NCBI RefSeq assembly: GCF_020667835.1
Contig: NZ_JAFMPR010000007.1
Span: forward strand, 92,110 to 156,109
Origin: Roseibaca sp. Y0-43
Lineage (GTDB): Bacteria > Pseudomonadota > Alphaproteobacteria > Rhodobacterales > Rhodobacteraceae
Direction of reading: 5' to 3'
DNA length: 64,000 nt
Below the pieces are notes generated by a model that saw only the letters and a program-made list of their open reading frames with translations, had not been told where the DNA came from and ran no database searches. This document shows, one piece after another, positions 37,117 through 50,004 of the stretch. Every line of letters starts with the position of its first letter. Within the stretch, counting starts at the first letter, position 1. Position numbers and translations under genes: made by a program.

Positions 37117-38333
37117 TGGATGGCTCCTACACGCCGGACACGCTGACGCAAGAGCAGCGCATCCGCAATTTCAACATCAACTTCGGCCCGCAACACCCTG
37201 CCGCGCATGGTGTTTTGCGGCTGGTGCTAGAGTTGGACGGCGAGATCGTCGAACGTTGCGATCCGCATATCGGCCTGCTGCATCGTGGCACCGAGAAGCT
37301 GATGGAAAGCCGCACCTATCTGCAAAACCTGCCCTATTTCGACCGTCTCGATTACGTCGCGCCGATGAACCAGGAACATGCCTGGTGCTTGGCGATTGAA
37401 AAGCTGACGGGCGTGGAAGTGCCGCGTCGCGCGTCGCTTATCCGGGTGCTTTATTCCGAAATCGGGCGCGTGCTGAACCACCTGCTGAACGTGACCACGC
37501 AGGCCATGGATGTGGGTGCGCTGACGCCGCCGCTTTGGGGCTTCGAAGAGCGCGAGAAGCTGATGATCTTCTACGAGCGCGCTTGCGGTGCGCGCCTGCA
37601 CGCGGCCTATTTCCGCCCCGGCGGTGTGCATCAAGACCTGCCGCCCGCGCTGATCGACGATATCGAGGAATGGGCGCACGCCTTTCCCAAGGTGCTGGAC
37701 GACATCGACACGCTGCTGACGGAAAACCGCATCTTCAAGGTGCGCAACGCCGATATCGGCATCATCACGGAGCAGGAAATCCTCGACTGGGGCTATTCCG
37801 GCGTCATGGTGCGCGGCTCTGGGCTGGCATGGGATCTGCGCCGCGCGCAACCCTATGAATGCTATGACGAATTCGACTTCAAGATCCCGGTCGGCAAGAA
37901 TGGCGATTGCTATGATCGCTACCTGTGCCGGATGCAGGAGATGCGCGAATCGACCTCGATCATCCTGCAAGCCATTGAAAAGCTTCGCGCGCCCGAAGGG
38001 CAGGGCGATGTGCTGGCACGCGGCAAGATCACCCCGCCGTCGCGGGCGGATATGAAAACCTCGATGGAAAGCCTTATCCACCATTTCAAGCTTTACACCG
38101 AGGGGTTCCACGTGCCCGCGGGCGAGGTCTATGCCGCCGTGGAAGCGCCGAAGGGCGAGTTTGGCGTCTATCTGGTGGCCGATGGCACCAACAAGCCCTA
38201 CCGCGCGAAATTGCGCGCGCCTGGCTACCTGCACCTGCAAAGCATGGACCATGTGGCCAAGGGCCACCAACTGGCCGACGTGGCCGCCATTATCGGCACC
38301 ATGGATGTCGTGTTCGGAGAGATTGACCGCTAA
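37113..38333 (+). CDS. nuoD: NADH-quinone oxidoreductase subunit D
   Basis: 406 residues of the 49-kDa subunit, which together with NuoB forms the quinone pocket. [21 protein letters not shown] near the N-terminus holds the His-rich loop, and the C-terminal DVVFGEIDR is standard. Starts in the ATGA overlap with nuoC and ends in a TAATG overlap with nuoE. Confidence 0.97.
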   Translation: MMDGSYTPDTLTQEQRIRNFNINFGPQHPAAHGVLRLVLELDGEIVERCDPHIGLLHRGTEKLMESRTYLQNLPYFDRLDYVAPMNQEHAWCLAIEKLTGVEVPRRASLIRVLYSEIGRVLNHLLNVTTQAMDVGALTPPLWGFEEREKLMIFYERACGARLHAAYFRPGGVHQDLPPALIDDIEEWAHAFPKVLDDIDTLLTENRIFKVRNADIGIITEQEILDWGYSGVMVRGSGLAWDLRRAQPYECYDEFDFKIPVGKNGDCYDRYLCRMQEMRESTSIILQAIEKLRAPEGQGDVLARGKITPPSRADMKTSMESLIHHFKLYTEGFHVPAGEVYAAVEAPKGEFGVYLVADGTNKPYRAKLRAPGYLHLQSMDHVAKGHQLADVAAIIGTMDVVFGEIDR

Positions 38334-39469
38334 TGCTACGCCGCCTTCACCCGGAACAGCCCGACAGCTTCGCCTTCACCCCCGCCAACCAGGCATGGGC
38401 GGAGGCGCAGATCGCCAAATACCCGGCAGGCCGTCAGGCCAGCGCCATCATCCCGCTTCTGTGGCGCGCGCAGGAACAGCATGGCTGGCTGACCCGCGCG
38501 GCGATCGAGCATGTCGCGGGCATGTTGGACATGGCCTATATCCGGGCGCTGGAAGTGGCGACATTCTACTTCATGTTCCAGCTGCAACCCGTTGGGTCTG
38601 TTGCACATTTCCAGATTTGCGGCACCACGCCCTGCATGCTGTGCGGGTCCGAGGAACTGGTGAAGGTCTGCAAGGAAAAAATCGCCAAGCAGCCGCATAA
38701 ACTGTCCGCCGATGGCAAGTTTTCCTGGGAAGAGGTCGAATGCCTTGGCGCGTGCTCGAACGCGCCCATGGCCCAGATCGGCAAGGATTACTACGAGGAT
38801 CTGGACGCCGAAAGCTTTGCCAAATTGATCGACGATATGGCGGCGGGCAAGGTGCCGACCCCCGGCTCGCAAAAAGGGCGGTTTGCATCCGAACCCTTGG
38901 GCGGGGCGACGACGCTCAAGGACTATACCGGGCAGACGCAGAACGGCTCTGTCGCCTTGGCCACCAGAATCGGCGACACGCTCAAGCGCATTGACGGCAC
39001 CGAAGTGCCGCTGGTCGCCCCGTGGCGCGACCACCCGCGCGCCGATGGGCAGCCGATGGGCGGCGAAGTGGCCGAGATGACCAAGCCCGCCAACCCGAAA
39101 GCCGCGCCCAAGGCCAAGGGCGACAGCGCCAGCTTGCGCGCCAAGGAAGAGGTCGGCAACCCTGCGCCCAAGGCGAAGGTCGTGGAACCGGCCCCAGAGG
39201 TTGCCGAAGAAAAGCCCGAAATGCTGACGGAAGCGCGTGGCACGCCGGATGATCTGAAAAAGATCAAGGGTGTCGGGCCGAAACTGGAGGGCGTGCTGAA
39301 CGAGTTGGGCGTCTGGCATTTCTGGCAGATCGCCAGCTGGACAGAGGCCGAGATCGCCTGGGTTGATACGCGGCTGAAGTTCAAGGGCCGGATCAAGCGC
39401 GACGACTGGATCGCGCAGGCCAAGATACTTGCCGAAGGCGGCGAGACCGAATTTTCGAAACGCTCCTGA
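38333..39469 (+). CDS. nuoE: NADH-quinone oxidoreductase subunit E with C-terminal helix-hairpin-helix extension
   Basis: 378 residues. The first 170 or so are the normal 24-kDa thioredoxin-like subunit with the N1a [2Fe-2S] ligands in CGTTPCMLC and [10 protein letters not shown]. Then comes a linker rich in Lys, Ala, Pro and Glu (about 230-300). From residue 308 a domain starting [20 protein letters not shown] is a helix-hairpin-helix fold, followed by a segment to the C-terminus seen also on other Rhodobacterales proteins. E. coli NuoE has only 166 residues; a long NuoE is known from Rhodobacter capsulatus. The purpose of the tail is unknown. Confidence 0.95.
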   Translation: MLRRLHPEQPDSFAFTPANQAWAEAQIAKYPAGRQASAIIPLLWRAQEQHGWLTRAAIEHVAGMLDMAYIRALEVATFYFMFQLQPVGSVAHFQICGTTPCMLCGSEELVKVCKEKIAKQPHKLSADGKFSWEEVECLGACSNAPMAQIGKDYYEDLDAESFAKLIDDMAAGKVPTPGSQKGRFASEPLGGATTLKDYTGQTQNGSVALATRIGDTLKRIDGTEVPLVAPWRDHPRADGQPMGGEVAEMTKPANPKAAPKAKGDSASLRAKEEVGNPAPKAKVVEPAPEVAEEKPEMLTEARGTPDDLKKIKGVGPKLEGVLNELGVWHFWQIASWTEAEIAWVDTRLKFKGRIKRDDWIAQAKILAEGGETEFSKRS

Positions 39470-39483
39470 GACCGGGGCAAGGG

Positions 39484-39714
39484 ATGATGGGCATGACCAA
39501 ACCCAGCGAACAGGACATGGCGCTCGCCCGGCAGGCTCGGCTTGCCGGTGCGGTGATGGCCGTGGCGATTGTTCTTTGGGTCGGGTTGCAATTCGTGGGC
39601 GGCCGGCTTGGCTGGCAGGCGCGCTACGCCTTTCTGGTCGATTTCGCCGCCCTTGCCGCCTTCGCCTGGGGCTTGATCGTGACTTTTCGCATCTGGCGGC
39701 TGAAGGGCCGCTGA
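39484..39714 (+). CDS. Small membrane protein inside the nuo operon (DUF5337-like)
   Basis: 76 residues with two membrane helices ([21 protein letters not shown] and [21 protein letters not shown]) and a basic end. It stands between nuoE and nuoF with short spacing, so it is cotranscribed. I think it is the DUF5337 family, restricted to this order. It may help assemble complex I; no motif suggests catalysis. Starts at 39487 or 39493 are also possible. Confidence 0.8.
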   Translation: MMGMTKPSEQDMALARQARLAGAVMAVAIVLWVGLQFVGGRLGWQARYAFLVDFAALAAFAWGLIVTFRIWRLKGR

Positions 39715-39736
39715 GCGCGCAGACAGGGATACGCAT

Positions 39737-41026
39737 ATGCTGGACGACAAGGACCGCATTTTCACGAACCTCTACGGGATGCATGACCGCTCGCTGAAAG
39801 GTGCAATGGCACGCGGGCATTGGGACGGCACCAAGAAGATCCTTGAAAAAGGCCGCGACTGGATCATCGACGAGATGAAGCAATCGGGCCTGCGCGGGCG
39901 CGGGGGGGCCGGGTTCCCCACGGGTCTGAAATGGTCCTTCATGCCCAAGGAAAGCGACGGTCGCCCCGCCTATCTGGTGGTCAATGCCGACGAATCCGAG
40001 CCGGGCACCTGCAAGGACCGCGAGATCATGCGCCACGATCCGCATACGCTGATCGAAGGCTGCCTGATCGCGTCTTTCGCGATGAACGCCCATGCTTGCT
40101 ACATCTATATTCGCGGCGAATATATCCGCGAGAAAGAGGCGCTGCAAAACGCCATTGATGAGGCCTATGAGGCGGGTCTCGTCGGCCCGAATGCTTGCAA
40201 ATCGGGCTGGGATTTCGACATCTATCTGCATCATGGTGCGGGCGCCTATATCTGTGGTGAGGAAACGGCGCTTCTGGAAAGCCTTGAGGGCAAGAAGGGG
40301 ATGCCGCGCATGAAGCCGCCATTCCCGGCGGGCGCGGGGCTTTACGGCTGCCCGACCACGGTGAACAATGTCGAATCCATCGCCGTGGTGCCCACCATCC
40401 TGCGCCGTGGCGGCGCGTGGTTCGCAGGCTTTGGCCGCCCCAACAACGCGGGCACCAAGATTTTCGCCATCTCGGGCCATGTGAACAAGCCTTGCGTGGT
40501 AGAAGAGGCGATGTCGATCAGCTTTGAAGAACTGATCGAGACCCATTGCGGCGGCATTCGCGGCGGTTGGGACAATCTGCTTGCGGTCATCCCCGGCGGG
40601 TCGTCCGTGCCTTGTGTGCGTGGCGAGAACATGCGCGACGCGATCATGGATTTCGACTATCTGCAAAAAGACCTTCGCTCGGGCCTTGGCACGGCGGCGG
40701 TGATCGTGATGGACAAATCCACCGACATCGTGGCCGCGATCTGGCGTCTGGCCAAGTTCTACAAGCATGAAAGCTGCGGCCAGTGCACGCCCTGCCGCGA
40801 GGGCACGGGCTGGATGATGCGCGTGATGGAGCGCCTTGTGCGCGGAGAGGCGGACCCTGCCGAAATCGACATGCTTTGGGACGTGTCCAAGCAGGTCGAA
40901 GGGCACACGATTTGTGCGTTGGGCGATGCGGCGGCATGGCCGATCCAGGGTTTGATCCGCAATTTCCGCGACGAGATCGAGGACCGCATCCGCGCCAACA
41001 AGGCCGGACGGGTCGCGGCGGAGTAA
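39737..41026 (+). CDS. nuoF: NADH-quinone oxidoreductase subunit F
   Basis: 429 residues of the 51-kDa subunit that binds NADH, FMN and Fe-S cluster N3. NADH loop [18 protein letters not shown] region [13 protein letters not shown], and cluster ligands [14 protein letters not shown] with a later Cys in [13 protein letters not shown] are all present. Oxidises NADH at the tip of the peripheral arm. Confidence 0.97.
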   Translation: MLDDKDRIFTNLYGMHDRSLKGAMARGHWDGTKKILEKGRDWIIDEMKQSGLRGRGGAGFPTGLKWSFMPKESDGRPAYLVVNADESEPGTCKDREIMRHDPHTLIEGCLIASFAMNAHACYIYIRGEYIREKEALQNAIDEAYEAGLVGPNACKSGWDFDIYLHHGAGAYICGEETALLESLEGKKGMPRMKPPFPAGAGLYGCPTTVNNVESIAVVPTILRRGGAWFAGFGRPNNAGTKIFAISGHVNKPCVVEEAMSISFEELIETHCGGIRGGWDNLLAVIPGGSSVPCVRGENMRDAIMDFDYLQKDLRSGLGTAAVIVMDKSTDIVAAIWRLAKFYKHESCGQCTPCREGTGWMMRVMERLVRGEADPAEIDMLWDVSKQVEGHTICALGDAAAWPIQGLIRNFRDEIEDRIRANKAGRVAAE

Positions 41027-41030
41027 GCGC

Positions 41031-41468
41031 ATGGCACGCAAAACGGTCTTGGCAGGGATTGCGCTCGCCGCCTCGGTTGCAACGGGGGGGGCTGCGCAAT
41101 CCATGACGCAGGCAGAGGTGAACGCCCTGCTGCGCGGCACGCCAGAGATCTATAACGGGTTGTTCACGGCGGCGCTTATCAAGCACATCGCCGATAGCTG
41201 CGAGGACAGCATCGAGCCGCCGGGCCGCGTGGCGCGCGTGACCTATTTCCTTGGCCTTTACAACAAGGCCCGCGCGCTTGGCCCCAGCCGCCAGCAGATC
41301 GAAGCCTTTGTCGAGGACAAGGCCGAACAGGAACGGATGCGCCAGCTTGTCTATACCTATCTGCGCGACGCCGATGTGGACCCGATGAACGAACAGGCCG
41401 TCTGCGCCTATGCAAGCAACGAAATCGCCCAAGGCACCGCCCTTGGCAGCCGGTTGCGGGAGAAGTGA
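41031..41468 (+). CDS. Secreted small protein inside the nuo operon (DUF5333-like)
   Basis: 145 residues with a signal peptide (TVLAGIALAASVATGGAAQS) and a helical mature part with two cysteines (ADSCED and AVCAYAS) that could form a disulfide. It lies 4 bases after nuoF and 3 before nuoG, so it is certainly in the operon. I believe it is the DUF5333 family. As a periplasmic protein it cannot be part of the cytosolic arm; a role in assembly or at the periplasmic face is possible. Confidence 0.8.
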   Translation: MARKTVLAGIALAASVATGGAAQSMTQAEVNALLRGTPEIYNGLFTAALIKHIADSCEDSIEPPGRVARVTYFLGLYNKARALGPSRQQIEAFVEDKAEQERMRQLVYTYLRDADVDPMNEQAVCAYASNEIAQGTALGSRLREK

Positions 41469-41471
41469 GTT

Positions 41472-43490
41472 ATGTCTGACCTTCGCAAGATCATCATCGA
41501 CGGGCGGGAAGTCGAAGTTCCCGGCAGCATGACGCTGATCCAGGCCTGCGAGATGGTGGGGATCGAGATTCCGCGATTCTGCTATCACGAACGCCTGTCG
41601 ATTGCCGGCAATTGCCGCATGTGCCTGGTCGAAGTGCAGCCCGGACCGCCCAAGCCTGCCGCAAGCTGCGCCATGCAGGTGAAGGACATGCGCCCCTTCC
41701 CCGATGGTAGCCCGCCGCAGGTCAAGACGAACACGCCCATGGTCAAGAAGGCCCGCGAGGGGGTGATGGAGTTCTTGCTCATCAACCACCCGTTGGATTG
41801 CCCGATCTGCGATCAGGGCGGCGAGTGCGACCTGCAAGATCAGGCCATGGCCTATGGCGTCGATTTCTCGCGCTTCCGCGAACCCAAGCGCGCGACAGAG
41901 GATTTGCAGCTTGGCCCGCTGGTCGAGACGCATATGACGCGCTGCATTTCCTGCACCCGCTGCGTTCGCTTCACGACCGAAGTTGCGGGCGTTCAGGTCA
42001 TGGGCCAGACGGGCCGGGGCGAGGATGCAGAGATCACGACTTACTTGGGCGCTTTGATCGAATCCGAGATGGTCGGCAATATCGTGGACCTGTGCCCGGT
42101 GGGCGCGCTGGTCTCGAAACCCTATGCGTTTACCGCCCGTCCGTGGGAGCTGACCAAGACCGAAACCATCGACGTGATGGATGCTTTGGGGTCCAACATC
42201 CGCGTGGATACCAAGGGCCGAGAGGTCATGCGCATCCTGCCGCGCAACCATGATGGCATCAACGAAGAATGGCTGGCCGACCGCTCGCGCTATGTCTGGG
42301 ACGGGCTGAAGCGCCAGCGTCTGGACCGCCCCTATATCCGCGAAAACGGCAAGCTGCGCCCGGCCACATGGCCCGAAGCGCTCGCAGCCGCTGCGACCGC
42401 GATGAAGGGCAAGAAAGTCACCGGTCTGGTGGGCGATCTGGCCCCGGTCGAGGCGGCGTTTGCGCTGAAGCAGCTGGTCGAGGGTTTGGGCGGCACCACC
42501 GAATGCCGGGTCGATGGCGCGAAACTGCCAGCAGGCAATCGCTCTGCCTATGTTGGCACCGCGACCATTGAAGATATTGACCATGCTCAGAAAATCCTGC
42601 TGATCGGCACCAACCCACGAGTTGAGGCACCGGTGCTGAACTCGCGCATCCGCAAGGCGTGGCTGCACGGGGCCGATGTGGTGCAGGTGGGCGAGGCGGC
42701 GGACCTGACCTATGACTATGAGCATATGGGCAGCGACCGCGCGGCGCTGGCACATGTGCTAAGCCTCGATATGTCCGATCTGGCCGACAAGGACTGTGTC
42801 GTCATCGTCGGCCAAGGCGCTTTGCGCGACGGCGACGGGGCGGCGGTTCTGGCCACCGCGCAGGCGATTGCCGAGAAGTCGGGCGCGAAATTCATGGTGC
42901 TGCACACCGCCGCCGCCCGCGTAGGCGCGATGGATGTCGGTTGCGTCACCGAGGGCGGCTTGCCCGCCGCGACCGAAGGGGCAGAGGTGATCTATAACCT
43001 TGGTGCCGATGAGGTCGACATCGCGCCCGGTGCTTTCGTGATCTACCAAGGCAGCCACGGCGACCGGGGCGCGCACCGCGCCGACATCATCCTGCCGGGC
43101 GCGGCCTATACCGAAGAAAACGGCCTGTTCGTGAACACCGAAGGCCGCCCGCAACTGGCGCTGCGCGCGGGTTTTGCACCGGGTGAGGCGAAAGAGAACT
43201 GGGCGATCCTGCGGGCGCTCTCGGCCGAGTTGGGCGCACCGCTTCCCTTCGACAGCCTGGGCGCGCTGCGCAACCAGTTGACCGAAGCCGTGCCGCATTT
43301 GGCTGAAATCGACGAGGTGCCGGAAAACGACTGGCAAGCCCTGCCGCAAGGCCAGTTGGCACAAGCGCCGTTCAAACCCGCGATTGCCGATCACTACCTG
43401 ACCAACCCGATCACGCGCGCCTCCAGCCTGATGGCGGAATTGTCGGCCATGGCGAAAGCGCGCGCCAACACTGCCATGGCGGCGGAGTAA
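41472..43490 (+). CDS. nuoG: NADH-quinone oxidoreductase subunit G
   Basis: 672 residues of the 75-kDa Fe-S subunit. N-terminal [2Fe-2S] ferredoxin domain with [19 protein letters not shown]; then the His-coordinated cluster in [21 protein letters not shown]; then [10 protein letters not shown] with a later DLCPVGAL. The C-terminal two thirds is a molybdopterin-oxidoreductase-like fold without a cofactor. The extra N7 cluster of the E. coli protein is not evident. Length matches mitochondrial-type homologues. Confidence 0.97.
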   Translation: MSDLRKIIIDGREVEVPGSMTLIQACEMVGIEIPRFCYHERLSIAGNCRMCLVEVQPGPPKPAASCAMQVKDMRPFPDGSPPQVKTNTPMVKKAREGVMEFLLINHPLDCPICDQGGECDLQDQAMAYGVDFSRFREPKRATEDLQLGPLVETHMTRCISCTRCVRFTTEVAGVQVMGQTGRGEDAEITTYLGALIESEMVGNIVDLCPVGALVSKPYAFTARPWELTKTETIDVMDALGSNIRVDTKGREVMRILPRNHDGINEEWLADRSRYVWDGLKRQRLDRPYIRENGKLRPATWPEALAAAATAMKGKKVTGLVGDLAPVEAAFALKQLVEGLGGTTECRVDGAKLPAGNRSAYVGTATIEDIDHAQKILLIGTNPRVEAPVLNSRIRKAWLHGADVVQVGEAADLTYDYEHMGSDRAALAHVLSLDMSDLADKDCVVIVGQGALRDGDGAAVLATAQAIAEKSGAKFMVLHTAAARVGAMDVGCVTEGGLPAATEGAEVIYNLGADEVDIAPGAFVIYQGSHGDRGAHRADIILPGAAYTEENGLFVNTEGRPQLALRAGFAPGEAKENWAILRALSAELGAPLPFDSLGALRNQLTEAVPHLAEIDEVPENDWQALPQGQLAQAPFKPAIADHYLTNPITRASSLMAELSAMAKARANTAMAAE

Positions 43491-43493
43491 GCG

Positions 43494-43916
43494 ATGAGTG
43501 CAAGCCGCCTGCCAGCCAAAGCCCTGACCCTCGCCGCGCTTTGTGGTGGGCTGATGGGTTGTGTGGCAGGGGCAGGGGCACCGCGCGCCACGCTGGAGCC
43601 GCCCGCGCGCACGCAATATCTGGGGGTCGACACGCGCCTGCTGGAGGGCGATCTGGTCAGCTTTGTTGTGCAGGTCGCGGGCGAGGGCAGACAGATGGCG
43701 GCAATCGCTTATACCCGCTGCGCGGCCGCGCAATATGCGCTGATCCGGGGCTACAGCTTCGCGCGCCATGTGCGCACCAGCTCGGGCCAGAAGGGCGGCA
43801 TCTGGGAAGCGGACGGGGTCTACACCATCTCGCCCGATCTGCCACGGGGCACACGAACGATAGATGCGGAAGTGGTCGTGGATGACTGCAAAGCGCAAGA
43901 CATCCCAACCGTTTGA
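43494..43916 (+). CDS. Putative lipoprotein inside the nuo operon
   Basis: 140 residues. The N-terminus is a lipoprotein signal with lipobox LMGC and C23 as the acylated residue. The mature part is beta-rich (VSFVVQVAGEGRQMAAIAYTRCAAAQYALI) with a second pair of cysteines. No known family comes to mind. It lies 3 bases after nuoG and 15 before nuoH, so it belongs to the operon, yet would be anchored in the periplasm. Function unknown. Confidence 0.75.
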   Translation: MSASRLPAKALTLAALCGGLMGCVAGAGAPRATLEPPARTQYLGVDTRLLEGDLVSFVVQVAGEGRQMAAIAYTRCAAAQYALIRGYSFARHVRTSSGQKGGIWEADGVYTISPDLPRGTRTIDAEVVVDDCKAQDIPTV

Positions 43917-43931
43917 GGAATAGAGGGACGC

Positions 43932-45463
<1,532 letters not shown>

Positions 45464-45494
45464 GCCGCGACACCGATACGAAGGACCAGACACA

Positions 45495-46112
45495 ATGGGC
45501 ATAGCCGATATCACATTCTACGCATTCGCGGTCACGCTGCTGGGCGCGGGCTTTCTGGTCACGATCTCGCGCAACATGGTGCATTCGGTGCTGTGGCTGA
45601 TCCTTGCCTTCATCTCTGCGGCGGGTCTGTTCGTTCTGCTTGGGGCAGAGTTCATGGCGATGCTCTTGATCATCGTCTATGTCGGCGCGGTCGCGGTGTT
45701 GTTCCTGTTCGTGGTGATGATGCTCGACATCGACTTCGCGTCACTCAGGGGCGAGATGGCGCGCTATTTCCCCATCGCGGCCATCATCGGCGTGGTGCTG
45801 ATGTTGCAGATGGGGATGCTCTATAGCGCGTGGTCCACATCCGACATGGCCGAGGGGCTGCGCCAGGCGCCCACGCCCGACGTGGCAGAGGTGCACAACA
45901 CCAAGGCGCTGGGGATGATTATCTACGACCAGTATTTCCTGCTGTTCCAGGTCTCTGGCCTGATCCTGCTGGTGGCGATGGTCGGTGCCATCGTGCTGAC
46001 GCTGCGCCACCGCAAGGATGTGAAGCGCCAGAACGTGGTCGCGCAGATGCATCGCGATCCGGCCAAGGCAATGGAATTGAAAGACGTCAAACCGGGGCAG
46101 GGCTTGGGCTGA
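45495..46112 (+). CDS. nuoJ: NADH-quinone oxidoreductase subunit J
   Basis: 205 residues, five membrane helices, with the conserved third-helix region [24 protein letters not shown]. It lies between the quinone site and the proton-pumping subunits. ATG 45495 begins the usual N-terminus; the frame extends upstream into nuoI only by chance. Confidence 0.96.
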   Translation: MGIADITFYAFAVTLLGAGFLVTISRNMVHSVLWLILAFISAAGLFVLLGAEFMAMLLIIVYVGAVAVLFLFVVMMLDIDFASLRGEMARYFPIAAIIGVVLMLQMGMLYSAWSTSDMAEGLRQAPTPDVAEVHNTKALGMIIYDQYFLLFQVSGLILLVAMVGAIVLTLRHRKDVKRQNVVAQMHRDPAKAMELKDVKPGQGLG

Positions 46113-46177
46113 CGCCCGCCCACCGCGCATAGCGAGAGCCGCAAAGGCCCGCACCAAGGACAACACGAGGGACGATA

Positions 46178-46483
46178 ATGGTAGGACTTGAACATTACCT
46201 GACGGTGGCGGCGGCGCTGTTCGTCATCGGCATTTTCGGGATATTCCTGAACCGCAAGAACATCATCGTCATCCTGATGTCGATCGAGCTGATGCTTCTG
46301 TCGGTGAATATCAACCTTGTCGCGTTTTCCAGCTTCCTCAATGACCTTGTGGGGCAGGTGTTTACCATGTTCGTGCTGACGGTCGCGGCGGCCGAAGCGG
46401 CCATCGGCCTTGCGATCCTTGTGTGTTTCTTCCGCAACCGTGGCACGATCGACGTCGAAGATGTCAACGTGATGAAAGGCTGA
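46178..46483 (+). CDS. nuoK: NADH-quinone oxidoreductase subunit K
   Basis: 101 residues, three membrane helices, with the conserved glutamates in [14 protein letters not shown] and [13 protein letters not shown] that form part of the proton path. A 65-base gap separates it from nuoJ, the longest inside the operon; nothing distinctive is seen in it. Confidence 0.97.
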   Translation: MVGLEHYLTVAAALFVIGIFGIFLNRKNIIVILMSIELMLLSVNINLVAFSSFLNDLVGQVFTMFVLTVAAAEAAIGLAILVCFFRNRGTIDVEDVNVMKG

Positions 46484-46487
46484 TCCG

Positions 46488-48452
46488 ATGGCGACGATTG
46501 TTCTTCTGGCGCCGCTTCTGGGCGCGATCCTGTCCGGGTTGTTCTGGCGTGTGACGGGCGAGAAAGCCGCGCAGGTCATCGCCACGGGCTTGCTGTTCCT
46601 GTCGGCGGCGCTGTCCTGGGTCATCTTCCTGACGCATGACGGCGCGGTCGAGCAGATCACCCTCATGCGCTGGATCGACAGCGGCACGTTGGTGGGCGAC
46701 TGGGCGATCCGGTTGGACCGGCTGACGGCGGTCATGCTGATCGTCATCACCACGGTCTCGGCGTTGGTGCACCTCTACAGCTTCGGCTACATGGCGCATG
46801 ACAGCCATTTCGCGGATGACGAAAGCTACCGTCCGCGCTTCTTCGCCTACCTGTCGCTTTTCACCTTCGCCATGCTGATGCTGGTGACGGCAGACAACCT
46901 TGTGCAGTTGTTCTTCGGCTGGGAAGGGGTTGGTCTGGCATCCTACCTGCTGATCGGGTTCTACATCCGCAAGCAAAGCGCGGGCGCGGCGGCGATGAAA
47001 GCGTTCATCGTCAACCGCGTGGGCGATATGGGTCTGATTATCGCGCTGATGGTGACATTCTACCTGGTCGACTCCATCGCTTATGACGACGTGTTTGCCG
47101 CGGCCCCCATGCTGGCGGAAACCACCGTCAGCTTCCTGTGGACGGAATGGAACGCCGCGAACCTGATCGCGTTCCTGCTCTTCGTCGGCGCGATGGGCAA
47201 ATCGGCGCAGCTTTTGCTGCACACATGGCTGCCCGACGCAATGGAAGGCCCGACGCCCGTGTCGGCGCTGATCCACGCCGCGACCATGGTGACGGCGGGT
47301 GTGTTCCTTGTCGCCCGTTTCTCGCCGCTGATGGAATACACGCCCGACGTGACCGCTTTTATCGTGCTGGTCGGCGCGTTGACCGCGTTCTTTGCCGCGA
47401 CCGTGGGTCTGGTGCAGAACGACATCAAGCGCGTGATCGCCTATTCGACCTGTTCGCAGCTGGGCTATATGTTCGTGGCCGCAGGCATCGGCGTCTATTC
47501 GGTGGCCATGTTCCACTTGCTGACGCACGCCTTTTTCAAGGCGATGCTGTTCCTTGGGGCGGGGTCCGTCATTCACGGTATGCACCATGAACAGGACATG
47601 CGGAACTATGGCGGCTTGCGCAAGAAGCTGCCGCTGACCTATTGGGCCATGCTGATCGGCACGCTTGCCATTACCGGCGTGGGTATTCCGCTGACGACCA
47701 TCGGCTTTGCCGGGTTCGTATCGAAAGACGCGATCATCGAAAGCGCCTTTGCGGCGGGCACGACCTACGCGTTCTGGATCTTGGTGCTTGCGGCGCTGAT
47801 GACCAGTTTCTACAGCTGGCGGCTGATGTTCATGACCTTTTTCGGCACCCCGCGCGGCGACAAGCACACCCATGAGCACGCGCATGAAAGCCCGCTGGTC
47901 ATGCTTGCACCGCTTGCGGTGCTGGCGGTGGGCGCAGTGCTGTCGGGCATGGTGTTCTACGGCCCCTTCTTCGGCTCGACCGAAGCGGTGCGCGAGTATT
48001 TCGGCGCGTCGATCTTCCTGGCAGAGGAAAACGACCTGATCCACGATGCGCATTACGTCGCCAAATGGGTCAAGGCCGCGCCCTTCGTGGCCATGCTGAT
48101 CGGTCTGGGGCTGGCGTGGCTGTTCTACATCCGCGCGACCGACCTGCCCAAGCGCCTGGCCGAAACCTTCCCCGGTGCCTATAACTTCCTGCTGAACAAG
48201 TGGTATTTCGACGAGATTTACGACGCGGTCTTCGTGCGCCCCGCCAAGGCCATCGGCACCTTCCTGTGGAAGAAGGGCGACGGCGGCACGATTGACGGCG
48301 GGATCAACGGGCTGGCCATGGGGATCATCCCGATGCTGACGCGGCTTGCCGGTCGCGCGCAATCGGGCTTCGTCTATCACTACGCCTTTGCCATGGTGCT
48401 GGGCATTGTCGCCATCGTGAGCTTCGTCACGCTGGGCGGAGGGGCCAACTGA
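46488..48452 (+). CDS. nuoL: NADH-quinone oxidoreductase subunit L
   Basis: 654 residues, an antiporter-like proton-pumping subunit with about 16 membrane helices. The family core [51 protein letters not shown] and ACSQLG-like STCSQLGYM blocks are present. The C-terminal amphipathic helix region (about 530-600) that braces NuoM and NuoN is also kept. Its stop overlaps the nuoM start by one base. Confidence 0.97.
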   Translation: MATIVLLAPLLGAILSGLFWRVTGEKAAQVIATGLLFLSAALSWVIFLTHDGAVEQITLMRWIDSGTLVGDWAIRLDRLTAVMLIVITTVSALVHLYSFGYMAHDSHFADDESYRPRFFAYLSLFTFAMLMLVTADNLVQLFFGWEGVGLASYLLIGFYIRKQSAGAAAMKAFIVNRVGDMGLIIALMVTFYLVDSIAYDDVFAAAPMLAETTVSFLWTEWNAANLIAFLLFVGAMGKSAQLLLHTWLPDAMEGPTPVSALIHAATMVTAGVFLVARFSPLMEYTPDVTAFIVLVGALTAFFAATVGLVQNDIKRVIAYSTCSQLGYMFVAAGIGVYSVAMFHLLTHAFFKAMLFLGAGSVIHGMHHEQDMRNYGGLRKKLPLTYWAMLIGTLAITGVGIPLTTIGFAGFVSKDAIIESAFAAGTTYAFWILVLAALMTSFYSWRLMFMTFFGTPRGDKHTHEHAHESPLVMLAPLAVLAVGAVLSGMVFYGPFFGSTEAVREYFGASIFLAEENDLIHDAHYVAKWVKAAPFVAMLIGLGLAWLFYIRATDLPKRLAETFPGAYNFLLNKWYFDEIYDAVFVRPAKAIGTFLWKKGDGGTIDGGINGLAMGIIPMLTRLAGRAQSGFVYHYAFAMVLGIVAIVSFVTLGGGAN

Positions 48453-49993
48453 TGCTGAACCTTATCTCCATCATCACCTTCACCCCGGCGGTGGCGGCGC
48501 TGATCCTTGCGGTCTTCTTGCGTGGCGAGGATGAGGCGGCGCAGACCAACGCCAAATGGGTGGCCTTTGTCGCCACGCTTGCGACCTTCGCGGCCTCGCT
48601 GATCCTGCTTGTTGGCTTTGACCCGCAGGACACCGGGTTCCAGTTCGTCGAAGAACACGAATGGATCTTGGGCTTGACCTACAAGATGGGTGTCGATGGC
48701 ATTTCGATCCTGTTCGTCATGCTGACCACCTTCCTGATGCCCATCACCATCGCGGCCTGCTGGAATGTGACGCACCGGGTGAAGGAATACATGATCGCCT
48801 TCCTGCTGCTGGAAACGCTGATGATCGGCGTGTTCACGGCGCTTGACCTGGTGCTGTTCTACCTGTTCTTCGAGGCGGGCCTGATCCCGATGTTCCTGAT
48901 TATCGGCATCTGGGGCGGCAAGGAACGCATCTACGCGGCGTTCAAGTTCTTCCTCTATACCTTCCTCGGGTCGGTGCTGATGTTGGTCGCCATGATCGCC
49001 ATGTATGTGGACGCGGGCACGACCGATATTCCGACGCTTCTAAACCACCAGTTCAGCACCGAGACCTTCAGCGTCATGGGCTGGCAGGTCATCGGAGGTA
49101 TGCAGACGCTGCTGTGGCTCGCGTTCTTCGCGTCTTTCGCGGTGAAAATGCCGATGTGGCCGGTGCATACATGGCTGCCCGACGCACACGTTCAGGCCCC
49201 GACCGCAGGCTCGGTCGTGCTGGCGGCGGTGCTGCTGAAAATGGGCGGCTACGGGTTCCTGCGCTTCAGCCTGCCGATGTTCCCGGTGGCAAGCGACATC
49301 TTCGCGCCGCTGGTTTTGTGGCTGTCGGCGATTGCGATTGTCTACACCAGCCTTGTGGCGCTGATGCAGACAGACATGAAAAAGCTGATAGCCTATTCGT
49401 CGGTGGCGCATATGGGCTTTGTGACCATGGGCATTTTCGCCGCCAACCAGCAGGGCATTGACGGCGCGATCTTCCAGATGCTGTCGCACGGCTTCATTTC
49501 CGGCGCGCTGTTCTTGGCCGTGGGCGTGATCTACGACCGGATGCACACCCGAGAGATCGAGGCCTATGGCGGTCTGGTCAACCGGATGCCGGTCTATGCC
49601 GCCGTGTTCCTGCTGTTCACCATGGCCAATGTCGGCCTGCCGGGGACCAGCGGCTTCGTTGGCGAATTCCTGACCTTCATGGCGGTGTTCCAAGTCAACA
49701 CCTGGGTGGCAACGGTTGCCGCGACCGGGGTGATCCTGTCGGCGGCCTATGCGCTGTGGCTCTATCGCCGGGTGGTGATGGGCGAGCTTATCAAGGCCAG
49801 CCTGAAAGGCATTGCCGATATGGACACACGCGAAAAGGCGATGATGGCCCCCTTGGTTGCCGCCACGCTTATTCTGGGTGTCTACCCGGCCTTCATCACC
49901 GATATTATCGGCCCCTCGGTCAGCGCGCTGGTTGACGGGCACACCTTGGCATTGCAGGCCTATGACGCCGCAAGCCAAATGGCACAGAACTGA
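48452..49993 (+). CDS. nuoM: NADH-quinone oxidoreductase subunit M
   Basis: 513 residues, about 14 membrane helices, second antiporter-like proton pump. Shows [17 protein letters not shown] with the key Glu, [31 protein letters not shown], and [10 protein letters not shown]. Starts at ATG 48452, right in the nuoL stop. Confidence 0.97.
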   Translation: MLNLISIITFTPAVAALILAVFLRGEDEAAQTNAKWVAFVATLATFAASLILLVGFDPQDTGFQFVEEHEWILGLTYKMGVDGISILFVMLTTFLMPITIAACWNVTHRVKEYMIAFLLLETLMIGVFTALDLVLFYLFFEAGLIPMFLIIGIWGGKERIYAAFKFFLYTFLGSVLMLVAMIAMYVDAGTTDIPTLLNHQFSTETFSVMGWQVIGGMQTLLWLAFFASFAVKMPMWPVHTWLPDAHVQAPTAGSVVLAAVLLKMGGYGFLRFSLPMFPVASDIFAPLVLWLSAIAIVYTSLVALMQTDMKKLIAYSSVAHMGFVTMGIFAANQQGIDGAIFQMLSHGFISGALFLAVGVIYDRMHTREIEAYGGLVNRMPVYAAVFLLFTMANVGLPGTSGFVGEFLTFMAVFQVNTWVATVAATGVILSAAYALWLYRRVVMGELIKASLKGIADMDTREKAMMAPLVAATLILGVYPAFITDIIGPSVSALVDGHTLALQAYDAASQMAQN

Positions 49994-50004
49994 AAGGGTC
50001 CGAG

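Noticed and set aside
38336..41140. Very long open frame on the minus strand opposite nuoE and nuoF (over 900 codons)
   Set aside because: It mirrors well-conserved nuo genes, has low-complexity His/Arg/Gln-rich translation and no start signal. Long antisense frames are expected in GC-rich DNA with strong third-position bias; similar ones lie opposite nuoG, nuoL and rnj.
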